Assembly (NCBI RefSeq): GCF_030915385.1
Contig: NZ_CP133268.1
Location: 1,860,001-1,924,000, forward strand
Reading direction: 5' to 3'
From: Neobacillus sp. PS3-12
GTDB taxonomy: Bacteria > Bacillota > Bacilli > Bacillales > Cytobacillaceae
Length of the DNA stretch: 64,000 bases
Positions within the stretch are counted from its first letter, which is position 1, and each line of letters opens with the position of its first letter. Under the pieces are notes generated by a model. That model saw only the letters and a list, made by a program, of their open reading frames with translations, was not told the origin of the DNA and did not search any database. This document shows, one piece after another, positions 51,719 through 60,410 of the stretch. A program made the position numbers and the translations under genes.

Positions 51719-53143
51719 TTAAACAATACCAAAAATTGTATAGACCCCAATAACAATAAACACTGCAACTGTTTTAATCAGAGTAATAGCGAAAATATCA
51801 CGATAAGATTGTTTGTGGGTTAGTCCAGTAACAGCAAGCAGCGTAATTACAGCTCCGTTGTGCGGAAGAGTATCCATACCGCCTGAGGCCATTGCCACAA
51901 CACGGTGCATAACTTCTGGAGGAATATTGGCTGCGGCAATCGCTTGGTTGTACTTATCTGCCATCGCACTTAACGCAATCCCCATTCCGCCTGAGGCAGA
52001 CCCAGTTACACCGGCTAAGGTACTAGTTGTAACAGCTCCGTTTACAAGCGGATTAGAAAAAGTACCAGAAATTCCGCCGCTGATCTTTGCAAAACCTGGA
52101 AGTGAAGAAATAATTCCGCCAAAACCATATTCAGATCCGGTGTTCATCACAGCAAGCAATGCTCCGGCAATACTCAGATTAAGCCCGGTTTTTAAATCAA
52201 CGGTTACTTTTCTCATATCAAATAATAGTGCTGTAGCGATCCCAACAAGCAACGATATGGTGACAGCCCAGATAGCAGCATTGGCAGCAACATCCACTGT
52301 ATACGCTTTCAGGCCAAGAGATGCAAAATCAAAACCATTTGGATACCATTTTGGAATGGCAGTAACTAAGATTTTATTCATCACCGCTACAAGCAAGAGC
52401 GGAACAAAAGCAAAGATTTGTCTTAAGACAGGCTGGCTGGTTGTTAAATCAGCAACAGGCTCAACCGCTTCTTCAAGTGCAGCAGCCGTTTCCTCTTTAA
52501 ATCCGTAGTAGCCTTCGCCTGCTTTTTGCGCTTTTTTCCTTCTCAACTCAAGGTACGTTAACCCTAGCACAATGACAACGATCGCACCGATGATTCCCAG
52601 TGTTGGCGCAGCATAAATATTGGTTTTAAAGAAGGTAATCGGAATAACGTTTTGAATTTGCGGTGTCCCTGGCAATGCATCCATTGTAAAGGTAAATGAA
52701 CCTAGTGCGATCGTGCCCGGAATTAAACGTTTTGGAATATTTGCTTCTCTGAACATTTGTGCGGCGAAAGGATAAATAGCAAAAACGGCTACGAATAAAC
52801 TTACCCCGCTATACGTTAAAATTGCTCCGAGGATCACGATTGTTAACATCGCACGTTTGGCGCCAATTAAACGGACAATCGTCTTGGCAATCGACTCTGC
52901 AATCCCTGACATTTCAATCACCTTACCGAAGATTGCTCCCAGTAAAAAGACAGGAAAATAAGATTTAATAAATCCAACCATTTTTTCCATGAACACGCCG
53001 GAATAAAACGGCAAAACATGGGCTGGTGCGATTAGTAATACAGCTAAAAGGGCACAAATCGGTGCAAAAAGGATAACCGAATAACCGCGGTAGGCAACAA
53101 ACATTAAAAGTCCGAGCGCCAGCAATATAACAAATATCTCCAT
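51719..53143 (-). CDS. GntP-family permease (probable 3-hydroxybutyrate/short-chain acid uptake)
   Basis: About 474 residues, 12-14 membrane segments. GntP hallmarks include FPVFLLGAIFGKVIEMSG, AILTYSGVSLFVAVFAIYPFA in parts and, near the end, GGMDTLPHNGAVITLLAVTGL. The family carries gluconate and related anions; in this context, directly before bdhA, the substrate is most likely 3-hydroxybutyrate. ATG at 53143 (GGGGG seven bases before it) is preferred over 53149. The 190 bp upstream shows no -24/-12 promoter. Confidence 0.88.
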   Translation of the reverse strand: MEIFVILLALGLLMFVAYRGYSVILFAPICALLAVLLIAPAHVLPFYSGVFMEKMVGFIKSYFPVFLLGAIFGKVIEMSGIAESIAKTIVRLIGAKRAMLTIVILGAILTYSGVSLFVAVFAIYPFAAQMFREANIPKRLIPGTIALGSFTFTMDALPGTPQIQNVIPITFFKTNIYAAPTLGIIGAIVVIVLGLTYLELRRKKAQKAGEGYYGFKEETAAALEEAVEPVADLTTSQPVLRQIFAFVPLLLVAVMNKILVTAIPKWYPNGFDFASLGLKAYTVDVAANAAIWAVTISLLVGIATALLFDMRKVTVDLKTGLNLSIAGALLAVMNTGSEYGFGGIISSLPGFAKISGGISGTFSNPLVNGAVTTSTLAGVTGSASGGMGIALSAMADKYNQAIAAANIPPEVMHRVVAMASGGMDTLPHNGAVITLLAVTGLTHKQSYRDIFAITLIKTVAVFIVIGVYTIFGIV

Positions 53144-53337
53144 ATACATCCCCCTAATCTTTTTCTCTCTTTTTTCTGAAACCCCTCTAAATAATCAATT
53201 GTGCAGATCCCCCAATAAATTCTTGAGTTTGAATTGATTTGGCCACTTTTACATGGTATTTCGCAAAATTTGCATTTATTCCGTAAAAAACGAATGAATA
53301 TTTCACCAAACAAAGCTTTTGGTATCAAAATCTTAAT

Positions 53338-54525
53338 CTAGTTTTTTTCCATTTCCACAATAGTAGCAATCCCCTGGCCGCCGCCAATACATAGGGCTGC
53401 TAAGCCATATCGGGAATTGCGCCGTTTCATTTCATACAACAATGTGACGAGAATCCGCGCTCCACTGGCACCAATCGGATGGCCTAATGCAATCGCCCCA
53501 CCGTTAACATTTAATTTTTCTCTAGGAATCTCTAATTCACGGCCAACTGCCAATGATTGGGCCGCAAAAGCTTCGTTTGCTTCGACAAGATCGATATCGT
53601 CAATCGTCAGGCCCATTTTGCCCAAGGCTTTTTTGGCTGCAGGCACAGGACCGATTCCCATAATTTTCGGATCTACCCCTGCTGTACCATTACTTCGGAT
53701 CACAGCCATATGCAAAATCCCAAGTCCCTCTGCTTTGTCCCTGCTCATCAGGACAAATGCAGCTGCACCATCATTGATCCCGGAAGCATTCCCTGCTGTA
53801 ACCGTTCCATCCTTCTTAAAGGCAGGCTTAAGCTTTGCCAGCTGTTCCGCCGTTACACCAGCCCTTGGGAATTCATCTCTTGCAAAAATAATCGGGTCCC
53901 CTTTACGCTTTGGTATTTTGACAGGAACAATTTCTTCTTTAAACCTTCCCTCGGTAATAGCCTTTTCAGTTTTCTGCTGACTCCAGGCGGCAAACTCATC
54001 TTGTTCTTCCCTTGTTAATCCATATTGCTCAGCCACATTTTCCGCTGTTATTCCCATATGATAATGATAAAAAGCATCATGCAGACCGTCTTGAAGCAAG
54101 CTATCCAAGATTTTTCCATCGCCCATACGGTAACCCGTACGCCCCTGTGTCAACAGATATGGAGCCATGCTCATATTTTCCATGCCACCTGCGACCACAA
54201 TCTCCGCTTCGCCTGTCTGGATCGCTTGTGCCGCCAGATGAACGGCCTTGAGACCGGAACCGCATAATTTGTTAATCGCCATCGAGGTGACTTCAATTGG
54301 CAAGCCTGCTTTGATTGCAGCCTGGCGGGCAGGCCCCTGGCCGCCGCCTGCTTGAAGGACGTTCCCCATGATCACTTCATCTACTTGCTCGGGATGGATA
54401 CCTGCTCGCTTTACTGCTTCCTTAATGACAATGGCTCCCAGCTCTATTGCCGGTGTATCTTTAAGAGCTCCCATAAAGCTCCCAATTGGTGTTCGAACAG
54501 CACTGACAATCACAACATCACGCAT
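53338..54525 (-). CDS. acetyl-CoA C-acetyltransferase (thiolase)
   Basis: 395 residues, full thiolase. Start [17 protein letters not shown]; nucleophilic Cys88 in [37 protein letters not shown]-type asparagine block as [31 protein letters not shown] with the catalytic His; and CIGGGQGIA with the second catalytic Cys. It cleaves acetoacetyl-CoA with CoA to two acetyl-CoA (reversible). The gene overlaps scoB by 8 bp at its start, so it is in the hydroxybutyrate degradation operon. Confidence 0.96.
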   Translation of the reverse strand: MRDVVIVSAVRTPIGSFMGALKDTPAIELGAIVIKEAVKRAGIHPEQVDEVIMGNVLQAGGGQGPARQAAIKAGLPIEVTSMAINKLCGSGLKAVHLAAQAIQTGEAEIVVAGGMENMSMAPYLLTQGRTGYRMGDGKILDSLLQDGLHDAFYHYHMGITAENVAEQYGLTREEQDEFAAWSQQKTEKAITEGRFKEEIVPVKIPKRKGDPIIFARDEFPRAGVTAEQLAKLKPAFKKDGTVTAGNASGINDGAAAFVLMSRDKAEGLGILHMAVIRSNGTAGVDPKIMGIGPVPAAKKALGKMGLTIDDIDLVEANEAFAAQSLAVGRELEIPREKLNVNGGAIALGHPIGASGARILVTLLYEMKRRNSRYGLAALCIGGGQGIATIVEMEKN

Positions 54526-55186
54526 TCATTTTTCCTCCTAAAATTGTTGGACTTACGATAAACGAAGCCTCCGTTTTTGCTTTAACCGTTTCCAGGTCAA
54601 CTCCTTCTTGAAGCTCCTCAAGAACCAATCCATCCTCCGTTACTCGGAATACCGCCAGTTCGGTAACGATCAGGTCAACAACTTCACTCCCGGTTAAAGG
54701 CAGGCGGCACTTTTCAAGGATTTTTGCTGAACCGTTTTTGGCTGTATGTTCCATCGCCACAATGACTTTTTTAGCTCCTGTTACCAGGTCCATAGCGCCG
54801 CCCATTCCCGGCACCATTTTTCCCGGCACCATCCAGTTGGCAAGATTACCTGCAGCATCGACCTCCAAACCGCCTAATACCGTAACATCAACATGTCCAC
54901 CGCGAATCAATTCAAACGAGAACAAGCTGTCAAAAAAAGCACCTCCGGAAATAATGCCTGCAGGCTGGCCGCCGGCGTTCACCAAATCCGGGTCAATCTC
55001 TCCCTCTAGTGGCTTGAGCCCAACGTAACCGTTTTCAGATTGAAGAATGACATTAACACCTTTAGGCAGATAATTAGGCACCATTGTTGGAAGGCCGATC
55101 CCTAAATTGACAACATCTCCATCTTTCATCTCTTTTGCAACCCGTGCTGCGATGATCTGTTTTGGACTTAATAGCGTACCCATCAT
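54518..55186 (-). CDS. scoB: succinyl-CoA:3-ketoacid CoA-transferase subunit B
   Basis: 222 residues. Catalytic Glu51 in [23 protein letters not shown], the [16 protein letters not shown] region and [31 protein letters not shown] in parts, all typical of ScoB/AtoA. It moves CoA from succinyl-CoA (or acetyl-CoA) to acetoacetate together with subunit A. The start overlaps the scoA stop by 4 bp and the stop overlaps the thiolase start. Confidence 0.95.
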   Translation of the reverse strand: MMGTLLSPKQIIAARVAKEMKDGDVVNLGIGLPTMVPNYLPKGVNVILQSENGYVGLKPLEGEIDPDLVNAGGQPAGIISGGAFFDSLFSFELIRGGHVDVTVLGGLEVDAAGNLANWMVPGKMVPGMGGAMDLVTGAKKVIVAMEHTAKNGSAKILEKCRLPLTGSEVVDLIVTELAVFRVTEDGLVLEELQEGVDLETVKAKTEASFIVSPTILGGKMNA

Positions 55187-55844
55187 GACGAACAGCCTCC
55201 TTGCACAAAAATTTTATCCACCAGGATGCCTGGAGTCATTACTTCATCCGGATCAATATCGCCTATTTCAACCAATTCCTCTACCTGCACAATGACAAGG
55301 TCAGCAGCCAAAGCCATTAGCGGATTAAAATTGCGGGCTGAACGGTTATAAATCAGGTTTCCTGCTTTATCTGCTTTGTGTGCCTTTAAAAGGGCAACTT
55401 CGGCACGAAGCGGTTTTTCAAGCAAATACTCACGTCCATCCACCATCATCTTGACTTTGCCTTCTTCCACAACGGTTCCAACTCCAGTCGGTGTCAATAC
55501 GCCGCCAAGTCCTGAACCCCGGCGCGGACACGCTCAGCAAGAGTCCCTTGGGGAACAAGCTCTACATCCATCTCCCCGGCAATCATTTGCCTGCCTGTTT
55601 CCGGGTTTGTCCCTATATGGGAAGCAATTACTTTTTTTACCTTGCGGGAGACGATTAATGGACCAACCCCTGTTTCTGTAAAAGCGGTATCATTTGCGAT
55701 CAGCGTAATATCCTTAACATCTGCTGCAAGCATCGCCGCAATAAGTCCTTGCGGGGTACCAACTCCCATAAACCCGCCGACCATAACCGACATGCCATCT
55801 TTAAAAAGTGCGCCAATTTCTTCTGCTGAAATAACCTTACTCAC
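55183..55844 (-). pseudogene. scoA: succinyl-CoA:3-ketoacid CoA-transferase subunit A, frameshifted
   Basis: Subunit A of the CoA-transferase. The first frame (from ATG 55844: [32 protein letters not shown], in parts) reaches [14 protein letters not shown] and stops. The second frame carries the rest ([32 protein letters not shown] and [19 protein letters not shown] in parts) to 55183. The break is at a CCCC run (55517-55520; GGGG in the gene). A fifth G gives [18 protein letters not shown], the expected family sequence, and a total of about 220 residues. The gene is otherwise intact between functional-looking partners, so a base-call error is a serious possibility. It has its own sigma-54 promoter at 55895. 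Confidence 0.88.
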
Positions 55845-55894
55845 TAAAAAGCACCTCCCAATTTAGAGCTTTTCTCTCTTTCATTTATCTTTAT

Positions 55895-55911
55895 TGCAAG
55901 AATCGTGCCAG
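55895..55911 (-). promoter_or_regulatory. sigma-54 (-24/-12) promoter of scoAB-thiolase
   Basis: Minus strand CTGGCACGATTCTTGCA matches TTGGCACN5TTGCA except the first base, with GG and GC exactly 10 bases apart. It is 51 bp before the scoA ATG. Confidence 0.88.
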
Positions 55912-55912
55912 T

Positions 55913-56842
55913 TTATTTTTTGACTCTTCGAAGCTTGATTAAAAGGCGGTCACGCTCATTGAGTTTTTCAGATACAGAACACTCATCGTAAGGATAAATG
56001 CCCTGTCCTGTTTTTGTTCCCAGCTTGTTTTCGCGGACCAGATCACGAATCACTTCTGGTGCTCCAGTACTCTGGTCTAACTCGCGGGCTACATTTTCGA
56101 ATACACTCTGCCATGTATCAAGTCCGCCAAAGTCAGCAATTTCAATGGGTCCGGTAAATGCCCAGCGAAACCCCGGCCCCGCTGTAATGGCGGTATCAAT
56201 ATCTCGGGCGGTGGCTGCACCTTCTTTTAATAGATAAAAAGCTTCACGCATAAGAGCCGTTTGCAGGCGATTTGCTATAAAACCGGATATTTCTTTTTTC
56301 AAAAGAATAGGCTCTTTCCCAATTCTCCTGATTAAACTTACGATCTCTTCGACGACTTCCACCTTTGTTTCCCGATGCCGGACGATCTCAACCAACGGAA
56401 CAATATGAGCCGGATTAAAGAAATGCGTAATGATCATTCGGTCGGCAAATGAAGCTTTCTCCATTAGCCGGGAAATAGGAAAAGTAGACGTATTGGAAGC
56501 AACAATGGTATCCGGCTTCATCAAAGCTTCTAACTTCTGAAACAGCCCCCATTTCAGCTCGATTTTTTCTGGAATGGCTTCTATAATGAAATCCGCTTCT
56601 CTGGCTGCTTCATCTAAATGAACCGAATACGAAATATTAGCCAGGGCGGTTTGCACACTTTCTTCATTCAATTCCCCTTCATCAAGGAGAATGGATAGAT
56701 TTTCAATCATTCGGCCCTTTGCTTTTACTAAAAATTCTTCCTTGATATCGTTCACGATGACGGAATAGCCGTTTACGGCAAAGGATAGGGCAATGTTGCT
56801 CCCCATCACCCCTGAGCCAATGATGGTAATCCTTTCGATCAT
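55913..56842 (-). CDS. hbd: 3-hydroxybutyryl-CoA dehydrogenase (3-hydroxyacyl-CoA dehydrogenase family)
   Basis: 309 residues from ATG 56842 (GAGGTG 7 bases before; a GTG three codons earlier is less likely). Rossmann N-domain with ITIIGSGVMGSNIALSFAVNGY, catalytic His in ITHFFNPAHIVPLVEIVRH, ASNTSTFPIS and the C-terminal helical domain (GFIANRLQTALMREAFYLL, PGFRWAFTGPIEIADFGGLD). It oxidises 3-hydroxybutyryl-CoA or a related 3-hydroxyacyl-CoA. The sequence diverges from classical Hbd enough that a 3-hydroxy acid dehydrogenase of similar fold is possible. It has a sigma-54 promoter. Confidence 0.9.
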   Translation of the reverse strand: MIERITIIGSGVMGSNIALSFAVNGYSVIVNDIKEEFLVKAKGRMIENLSILLDEGELNEESVQTALANISYSVHLDEAAREADFIIEAIPEKIELKWGLFQKLEALMKPDTIVASNTSTFPISRLMEKASFADRMIITHFFNPAHIVPLVEIVRHRETKVEVVEEIVSLIRRIGKEPILLKKEISGFIANRLQTALMREAFYLLKEGAATARDIDTAITAGPGFRWAFTGPIEIADFGGLDTWQSVFENVARELDQSTGAPEVIRDLVRENKLGTKTGQGIYPYDECSVSEKLNERDRLLIKLRRVKK

Positions 56843-56882
56843 GCTGTTCACCTCTCTTTTTCTCTGGATTCACTCTATTAAT

Positions 56883-56899
56883 TGCAAGTTTCATGCCAA
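56883..56899 (-). promoter_or_regulatory. sigma-54 (-24/-12) promoter of hbd
   Basis: Minus strand TTGGCATGAAACTTGCA; GG and GC 10 bases apart, 41 bp before the hbd ATG. One change (T for C after TTGGCA) from the best consensus. Confidence 0.88.
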
Positions 56900-56938
56900 C
56901 TTTCGAACCGTTTATCAATCAGCATTCACGAGCAAAAC

Positions 56939-57012
56939 ATTCCGAAAAGGCGGAAAATTCCACTTTTGCGGAAAGCGCTTTCAAATAAAATTCCGAAAAG
57001 ACGGAAAATTCT
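56939..57012. repeat. two-unit intergenic repeat, 51-bp spacing (ATTCCGAAAAGRCGG)
   Basis: ATTCCGAAAAGGCGGAAAAT at 56939 and ATTCCGAAAAGACGGAAAAT at 56990, exactly 51 bp apart. Each copy is a small dyad (TTCCG/CGGAA). They lie in the divergent hbd/DUF1659 promoter region, where they also fall within reach of the sigma-54 activator. Confidence 0.8.
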
Positions 57013-57108
57013 TTATGCATCGGCCGCCTCCATTCAAAAAATATTTTTTGAGTACCTGTCCTTTTGCCTCCTTCATTTGTATATAGAAGGTGAAAGGAGG
57101 TGATAAAC

Positions 57109-57327
57109 ATGGCAGCAGCAAACTTGTATGAAACAAAGCTTCGCATGACTTTTGAAACAGGAATGGATGAAAAAGGCAAGCCGATTTATAAAGCCAAAAC
57201 GTTAAACAATATTAAAAAGGAGGCCACAACAGACCAGCTTTTTCAAGTAGCCCAAGCTCTTAGCGCTTTATCCAATGATTCTCTATTCAAGATTGATCGC
57301 AATGATACGACAGACATTACAGCCTAA
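57109..57327 (+). CDS. DUF1659 family protein
   Basis: 72 residues from ATG 57109 (AAAGGAGGTGATAAAC ahead). NLYETKLRMTFETGMDEKGKPIYKAKTLNNIK in parts, then DQLFQVAQALSALS, is the DUF1659 pattern. A DUF2922 gene follows after 39 bp and a YvrJ gene about 225 bp after that, the common Bacillus trio. The role is unknown; small cytosolic protein, no signal or membrane segment. Confidence 0.88.
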   Translation: MAAANLYETKLRMTFETGMDEKGKPIYKAKTLNNIKKEATTDQLFQVAQALSALSNDSLFKIDRNDTTDITA

Positions 57328-57366
57328 TCTGGGTAATGTTTGATTCTAAATAAGGAGGTGAATCTA

Positions 57367-57585
57367 ATGGCGAAAACATTGGAATTGCAATTTGTAACGG
57401 AGAACGGAAAAGTGGCAAAGATTACGCTTGATAATCCAAAGGAACCAATTGACCAAGCAGCGGTCAAGCAATCGATGGACCAAATTATTGCAGCTGGCGC
57501 CTTCAATACCATCAACGGCGGCTTTGTTTCCTCACAAGGTGCACGCGTCGTCGAACGCAACGTAACAGATTACGAGATTGTTTAA
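57367..57585 (+). CDS. DUF2922 family protein
   Basis: 72 residues from ATG 57367 (AAGGAGGTG ahead; a longer frame from 57340 lacks one). MAKTLELQFVTENGKVAKITLDNPKEPID in parts and a C-terminal GARVVERNVTDYEIV, typical of DUF2922. In operon with DUF1659. Function unknown. Confidence 0.88.
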   Translation: MAKTLELQFVTENGKVAKITLDNPKEPIDQAAVKQSMDQIIAAGAFNTINGGFVSSQGARVVERNVTDYEIV

Positions 57586-57593
57586 TCATTCGC

Positions 57594-57636
57594 TAGAAAA
57601 AGGGTCGGTTTCTTCATGAATCCGGCTCTTTTTTCT
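57594..57636 (+). terminator. terminator after DUF2922 gene
   Basis: Imperfect stem AGAAAAAG-G-CGG/CCG-C-CTTTTTTCT after the stop codon. Confidence 0.65.
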
Positions 57637-57654
57637 AAAGTGACAAAATGGAGG

Positions 57655-57775
57655 AATTCTACATTTTTGACGAAGGATTCTACATCTTCGGCAAGGGTTT
57701 CTACATCTTTAAATCAAGATCCTACATCTTTGCGCTTGGATTCTACACGCTCGAGTCATGATTCTACATTTGGCC
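57655..57775. repeat. intergenic tandem array, exact 21-bp period (GATTCTACATCTT phrase)
   Basis: Six units with TCTAC or CCTAC at 57658, 57679, 57700, 57721, 57742 and 57763, a perfect 21-bp step. About 13 conserved and 8 free bases per unit. It lies between the DUF2922 terminator and the YvrJ gene. Confidence 0.9.
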
Positions 57776-57809
57776 AGTAAATGATCAAAATGAAAAGGAG
57801 GTGACAACC

Positions 57810-57953
57810 TTGGAGCAGCTTATTCCGATCATCAGTGAGGTAGGATTTCCGATTGTGGTAACACTTTACTTGCTTTACCGAATTGAGGCCAAGCTTGATT
57901 TAGTCGTTCAATCCATTCAAAGCCTTCCTGACCGATTGAGGGAAAGAACGTAG
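57810..57953 (+). CDS. YvrJ family protein
   Basis: 47 residues from a TTG at 57810 with AAAAGGAGGTGACAACC ahead. MEQLIPIISEVGFPIVVTLYLLYRIEAKLD in parts is the YvrJ pattern: one membrane helix followed by a short amphipathic tail (VVQSIQSLPDRL). Third member of the DUF1659-DUF2922-YvrJ set, here separated from the others by a terminator and a 21-bp repeat array. Function unknown. Confidence 0.85.
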   Translation: MEQLIPIISEVGFPIVVTLYLLYRIEAKLDLVVQSIQSLPDRLRERT

Positions 57954-57956
57954 AAA

Positions 57957-58016
57957 AAAACCACCGTCTTCGTCTAAGATAGGCTCCTATCTTAATGAAT
58001 ACGGTGGTTACTTTTT
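57957..58016. terminator. bidirectional terminator
   Basis: Outer stem AACCACCGT/ACGGTGGTT around an inner stem AAGATAGG/CCTATCTT, between convergent YvrJ and PsiE genes. Confidence 0.85.
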
Positions 58017-58451
58017 AAAAAACCAGCTGCTGCTTGGCCTTTCACGTGGTGTTAAGTTAATAATGAAATACCCAATAATCAAAACTAAAATGGCAAGTGA
58101 GTACAAAAGGGTATTTAGCGGATGATCGTGATCAACAATAATAATTCTTACAAGCGCTGTAATGCCAATGTAAATAAAATAACGAATCGGAAAATGATAC
58201 TCTTCTTTAAAATATTTGACGATCATCGTAATAAACTCAAAATACAAAAAGAAAATAAGAATATTCGTAAGAAAAAGCTTATAATCATCACTGCCCTTTA
58301 CGATCAAAATCTGACTGAAAATGATTAATTCTTTGATGAGTAAAATAGAGAGAATAATCGCCAAAAAAACGAGAGCAACATTCAATAGTATTTGCAGTAC
58401 CTTTGGAATTAGATGTGAAACATAGGTTAAATCTTCTTTCATCCTTCCCAT
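58008..58451 (-). CDS. PsiE family membrane protein
   Basis: 147 residues, four membrane helices. YFKEEYHFPIRYFIYIGITALVRIIIVDHDHP in parts and the TNILIFFLYFEFITMIVKY segment match the phosphate-starvation-inducible PsiE family. GGAGG lies 6 bases before the ATG at 58451. Function unknown in Bacilli. No Pho box was recognised in the short upstream region. Confidence 0.85.
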   Translation of the reverse strand: MGRMKEDLTYVSHLIPKVLQILLNVALVFLAIILSILLIKELIIFSQILIVKGSDDYKLFLTNILIFFLYFEFITMIVKYFKEEYHFPIRYFIYIGITALVRIIIVDHDHPLNTLLYSLAILVLIIGYFIINLTPRERPSSSWFFKK

Positions 58452-58674
58452 AAAAAACCTCCTAACTTACCATCCATTTTACCATAACAAATACCCCACA
58501 TTTTTCATTTACACAAATTTAAAAAAAGCATCATTATGAATGCCCATTTTTACTATTTCTGTGTATAATATGTCAAAAACCTGAAACATTTTATCTATAC
58601 TAAAGTAAAGAAATTTGGCATATAATGATTACAATACCAAAAAAGAAAACGATTCCTTAGCGGAGGTATCTAAC

Positions 58675-58803
58675 ATGATAAATCAATGGCTGATTGGCAG
58701 CATCATAGTGCTTGGGATTACCATTAGAATCGTTTATATATTAGTTCATCGCCATTTAGACAAAAAACTCGCAGCAGAAAATACGAATCGCATCACACTT
58801 TAA
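58675..58803 (+). CDS. small single-pass membrane protein
   Basis: 42 residues from ATG 58675 (GCGGAGGTATCTAAC ahead; the longer open frame lacks a ribosome site). MINQWLIGSIIVLGITIRIVYILVHRH in parts is one membrane helix, then a charged tail KKLAAENTNR. A TATAAT at 58621-58626 may be its -10. Own terminator follows. No family recognised. Confidence 0.65.
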   Translation: MINQWLIGSIIVLGITIRIVYILVHRHLDKKLAAENTNRITL

Positions 58804-58830
58804 GAAAAGGCAACGACACCTTTTCTTTTT
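58803..58830 (+). terminator. terminator of small membrane protein gene
   Basis: Stem AGAAAAGG/CCTTTTCT followed by TTTTATTTTTTT. Confidence 0.75.
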
Positions 58831-58890
58831 ATTTTTTTGAAAATGAACTTTAGCTGATTCATTGAGACTTTCTTCATTTGTCCACTCTTG

Positions 58891-59676
58891 CTACTCATTT
58901 GCCAGTTTCATTAAATATTGATGACTCTGAATCATTTCGACTGCATCTGTTTGGTCTTTCAGAGTAATTTCATAGATATATGGTCTCGTCATTAAAAATG
59001 GAAGGATCGGCTTCCATTCGATTTTTCCAGTACCCACTGTTAAGCTATCGTGTTTTTGGCCTTCACTATCGACAACATGAAAATATTGAATATATGAATG
59101 TAATTTTTTGATTTGCTCAAGCAATAACACGTTGTTGCCCTTGAATGATATAAAAGCATGGCTAATATCATACGTCAGCGGTAATTCTAATGGCTCAATA
59201 AAGTCCTCAAACCAATTAGGATTTTCAGCTGTAAATAGACCCACAATGGAGTTCTCCCAAAGAAAGGCGTCCCTCCCGTAAGCTAAAATTCCGCTTATTT
59301 CATGAAAAAGTTTATCCCGATTTTCAGGAGTAATGGCAGAAGAATCCGTCGGCAAGTAATGGGGGTGGATTACACACTTGACCGAATGAGTTAAACAAAT
59401 TTCCGCTAGTATCCTCGAAGATAAATGGTAGAAAAGATAATCCTCCTGCTGTTCGTGGATGATATTTAAAAATCTTCCATTATATTTTGCCGGATGATGC
59501 AAAAACACCTCACATCCAAGTGTTTTCAACATCGAAATCGTTGCTTCCAGTTGTCTTCTTTTTTGACCAAACAAATCCTCATCAACTAAATGAAGTTCAA
59601 TTATTTCAGGACGATATTTTAAGCGGTCATACAGCTGTTCAGGATGGTACGAGCATTTCAAACCTAACTTAAGCAA
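58891..59676 (-). CDS. TIM-barrel sugar phosphate isomerase/epimerase family protein
   Basis: 261 residues from a TTG at 59676 (GGTGATTG just before). AP_endonuc_2/xylose-isomerase-like barrel: LHLVDEDLF, EVFLHHPAKY, KCVIHPHYLP, AFLWENSIVG (metal Glu), PLTYDISHAF (metal Asp/His), QYFHVVDSEG and IYEITLKD. Metal-binding residues are in place, so it should be an active enzyme. No partner genes; substrate unknown. Confidence 0.78.
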   Translation of the reverse strand: MLKLGLKCSYHPEQLYDRLKYRPEIIELHLVDEDLFGQKRRQLEATISMLKTLGCEVFLHHPAKYNGRFLNIIHEQQEDYLFYHLSSRILAEICLTHSVKCVIHPHYLPTDSSAITPENRDKLFHEISGILAYGRDAFLWENSIVGLFTAENPNWFEDFIEPLELPLTYDISHAFISFKGNNVLLLEQIKKLHSYIQYFHVVDSEGQKHDSLTVGTGKIEWKPILPFLMTRPYIYEITLKDQTDAVEMIQSHQYLMKLANE

Positions 59677-59851
59677 ACAATCACCACTTTCTAAAACACG
59701 CTGGCAGAATTTTCTTCATTATATCAAATAAATCAACTGGTTGCCTGTAACTGGGATCCCTTGTATAGCTCTCACTTGATTTAGAAAGTTTCCGAATTAT
59801 TAATGGTATATTTGCCCATACTATAGTGACAACGAATAAAGGATGATTTCT

Positions 59852-60364
59852 GTGATCTATATTTATAATGATTATGGTGGTACACATACTACTTCAATGG
59901 CCGCTGCTTATCATTTAAAACAGTTGCCACAATCGGAACAGAAATTGACGACGGAACAGATTTTAAATGTAAAATACTTTAATAAATTAACACACGCTGA
60001 TTTTGGGAAGCTGATTTTCCATGGCATTGATGATGACGGGAACCCTGTTTATACAATTGGGAGAAAAAGGCACAAGCTGGTGGTACCTGCCCTTCAGGAG
60101 TTGGTCTTGGTGCTGCAAGAAAGGTTTGAGTTTGATGAAAGAGTGATTTTTTCAAATACCTCACCAACTGTCCCGCTAGCGATGACCTTGGGGGGCTTTT
60201 TTGCACGAGGCATCCACATTAACTCGATTGGGGTGCCATTATTGGTCATGGGGGCCAAGAAATGCTGTGACAATATATTCCGCTTAGTCGAACATACAAA
60301 ACATATCGCCAAAACCTCCTCCCAAAATGAAAGAGTGATTGTCTTGAATAATGAATTATTTTAA
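59852..60364 (+). CDS. DUF3189 family protein
   Basis: About 170 residues. The start is probably GTG 59852 (AAAGGATG 6 bases before), giving the family opening VIYIYNDYGGTHTTSMAAAYHL in parts; ATG 59843 is possible. Conserved NVKYFNKLTHADFGKLIFHG, FSNTSPTVPLAMTLGGFFARG and KCCDNIFRLV blocks identify DUF3189. The N-terminal YxDYGGTHTT resembles a phosphate-binding loop but no activity is known. Terminator follows. Confidence 0.86.
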   Translation: MIYIYNDYGGTHTTSMAAAYHLKQLPQSEQKLTTEQILNVKYFNKLTHADFGKLIFHGIDDDGNPVYTIGRKRHKLVVPALQELVLVLQERFEFDERVIFSNTSPTVPLAMTLGGFFARGIHINSIGVPLLVMGAKKCCDNIFRLVEHTKHIAKTSSQNERVIVLNNELF

Positions 60365-60369
60365 TAAAG

Positions 60370-60407
60370 AAAGTCCGTTAAGCATAGTACTTAACGGACT
60401 CTTTTAT
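60370..60407. terminator. bidirectional terminator
   Basis: Perfect stem AGTCCGTTAAG/CTTAACGGACT between convergent DUF3189 and actP genes, then CTTTTATTG. Confidence 0.88.
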
Positions 60408-60410
60408 TGA

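Noticed and set aside
53144..53337. Third sigma-54 promoter before the GntP permease
   Set aside because: A TGGCC is present but no GC at the -12 distance.
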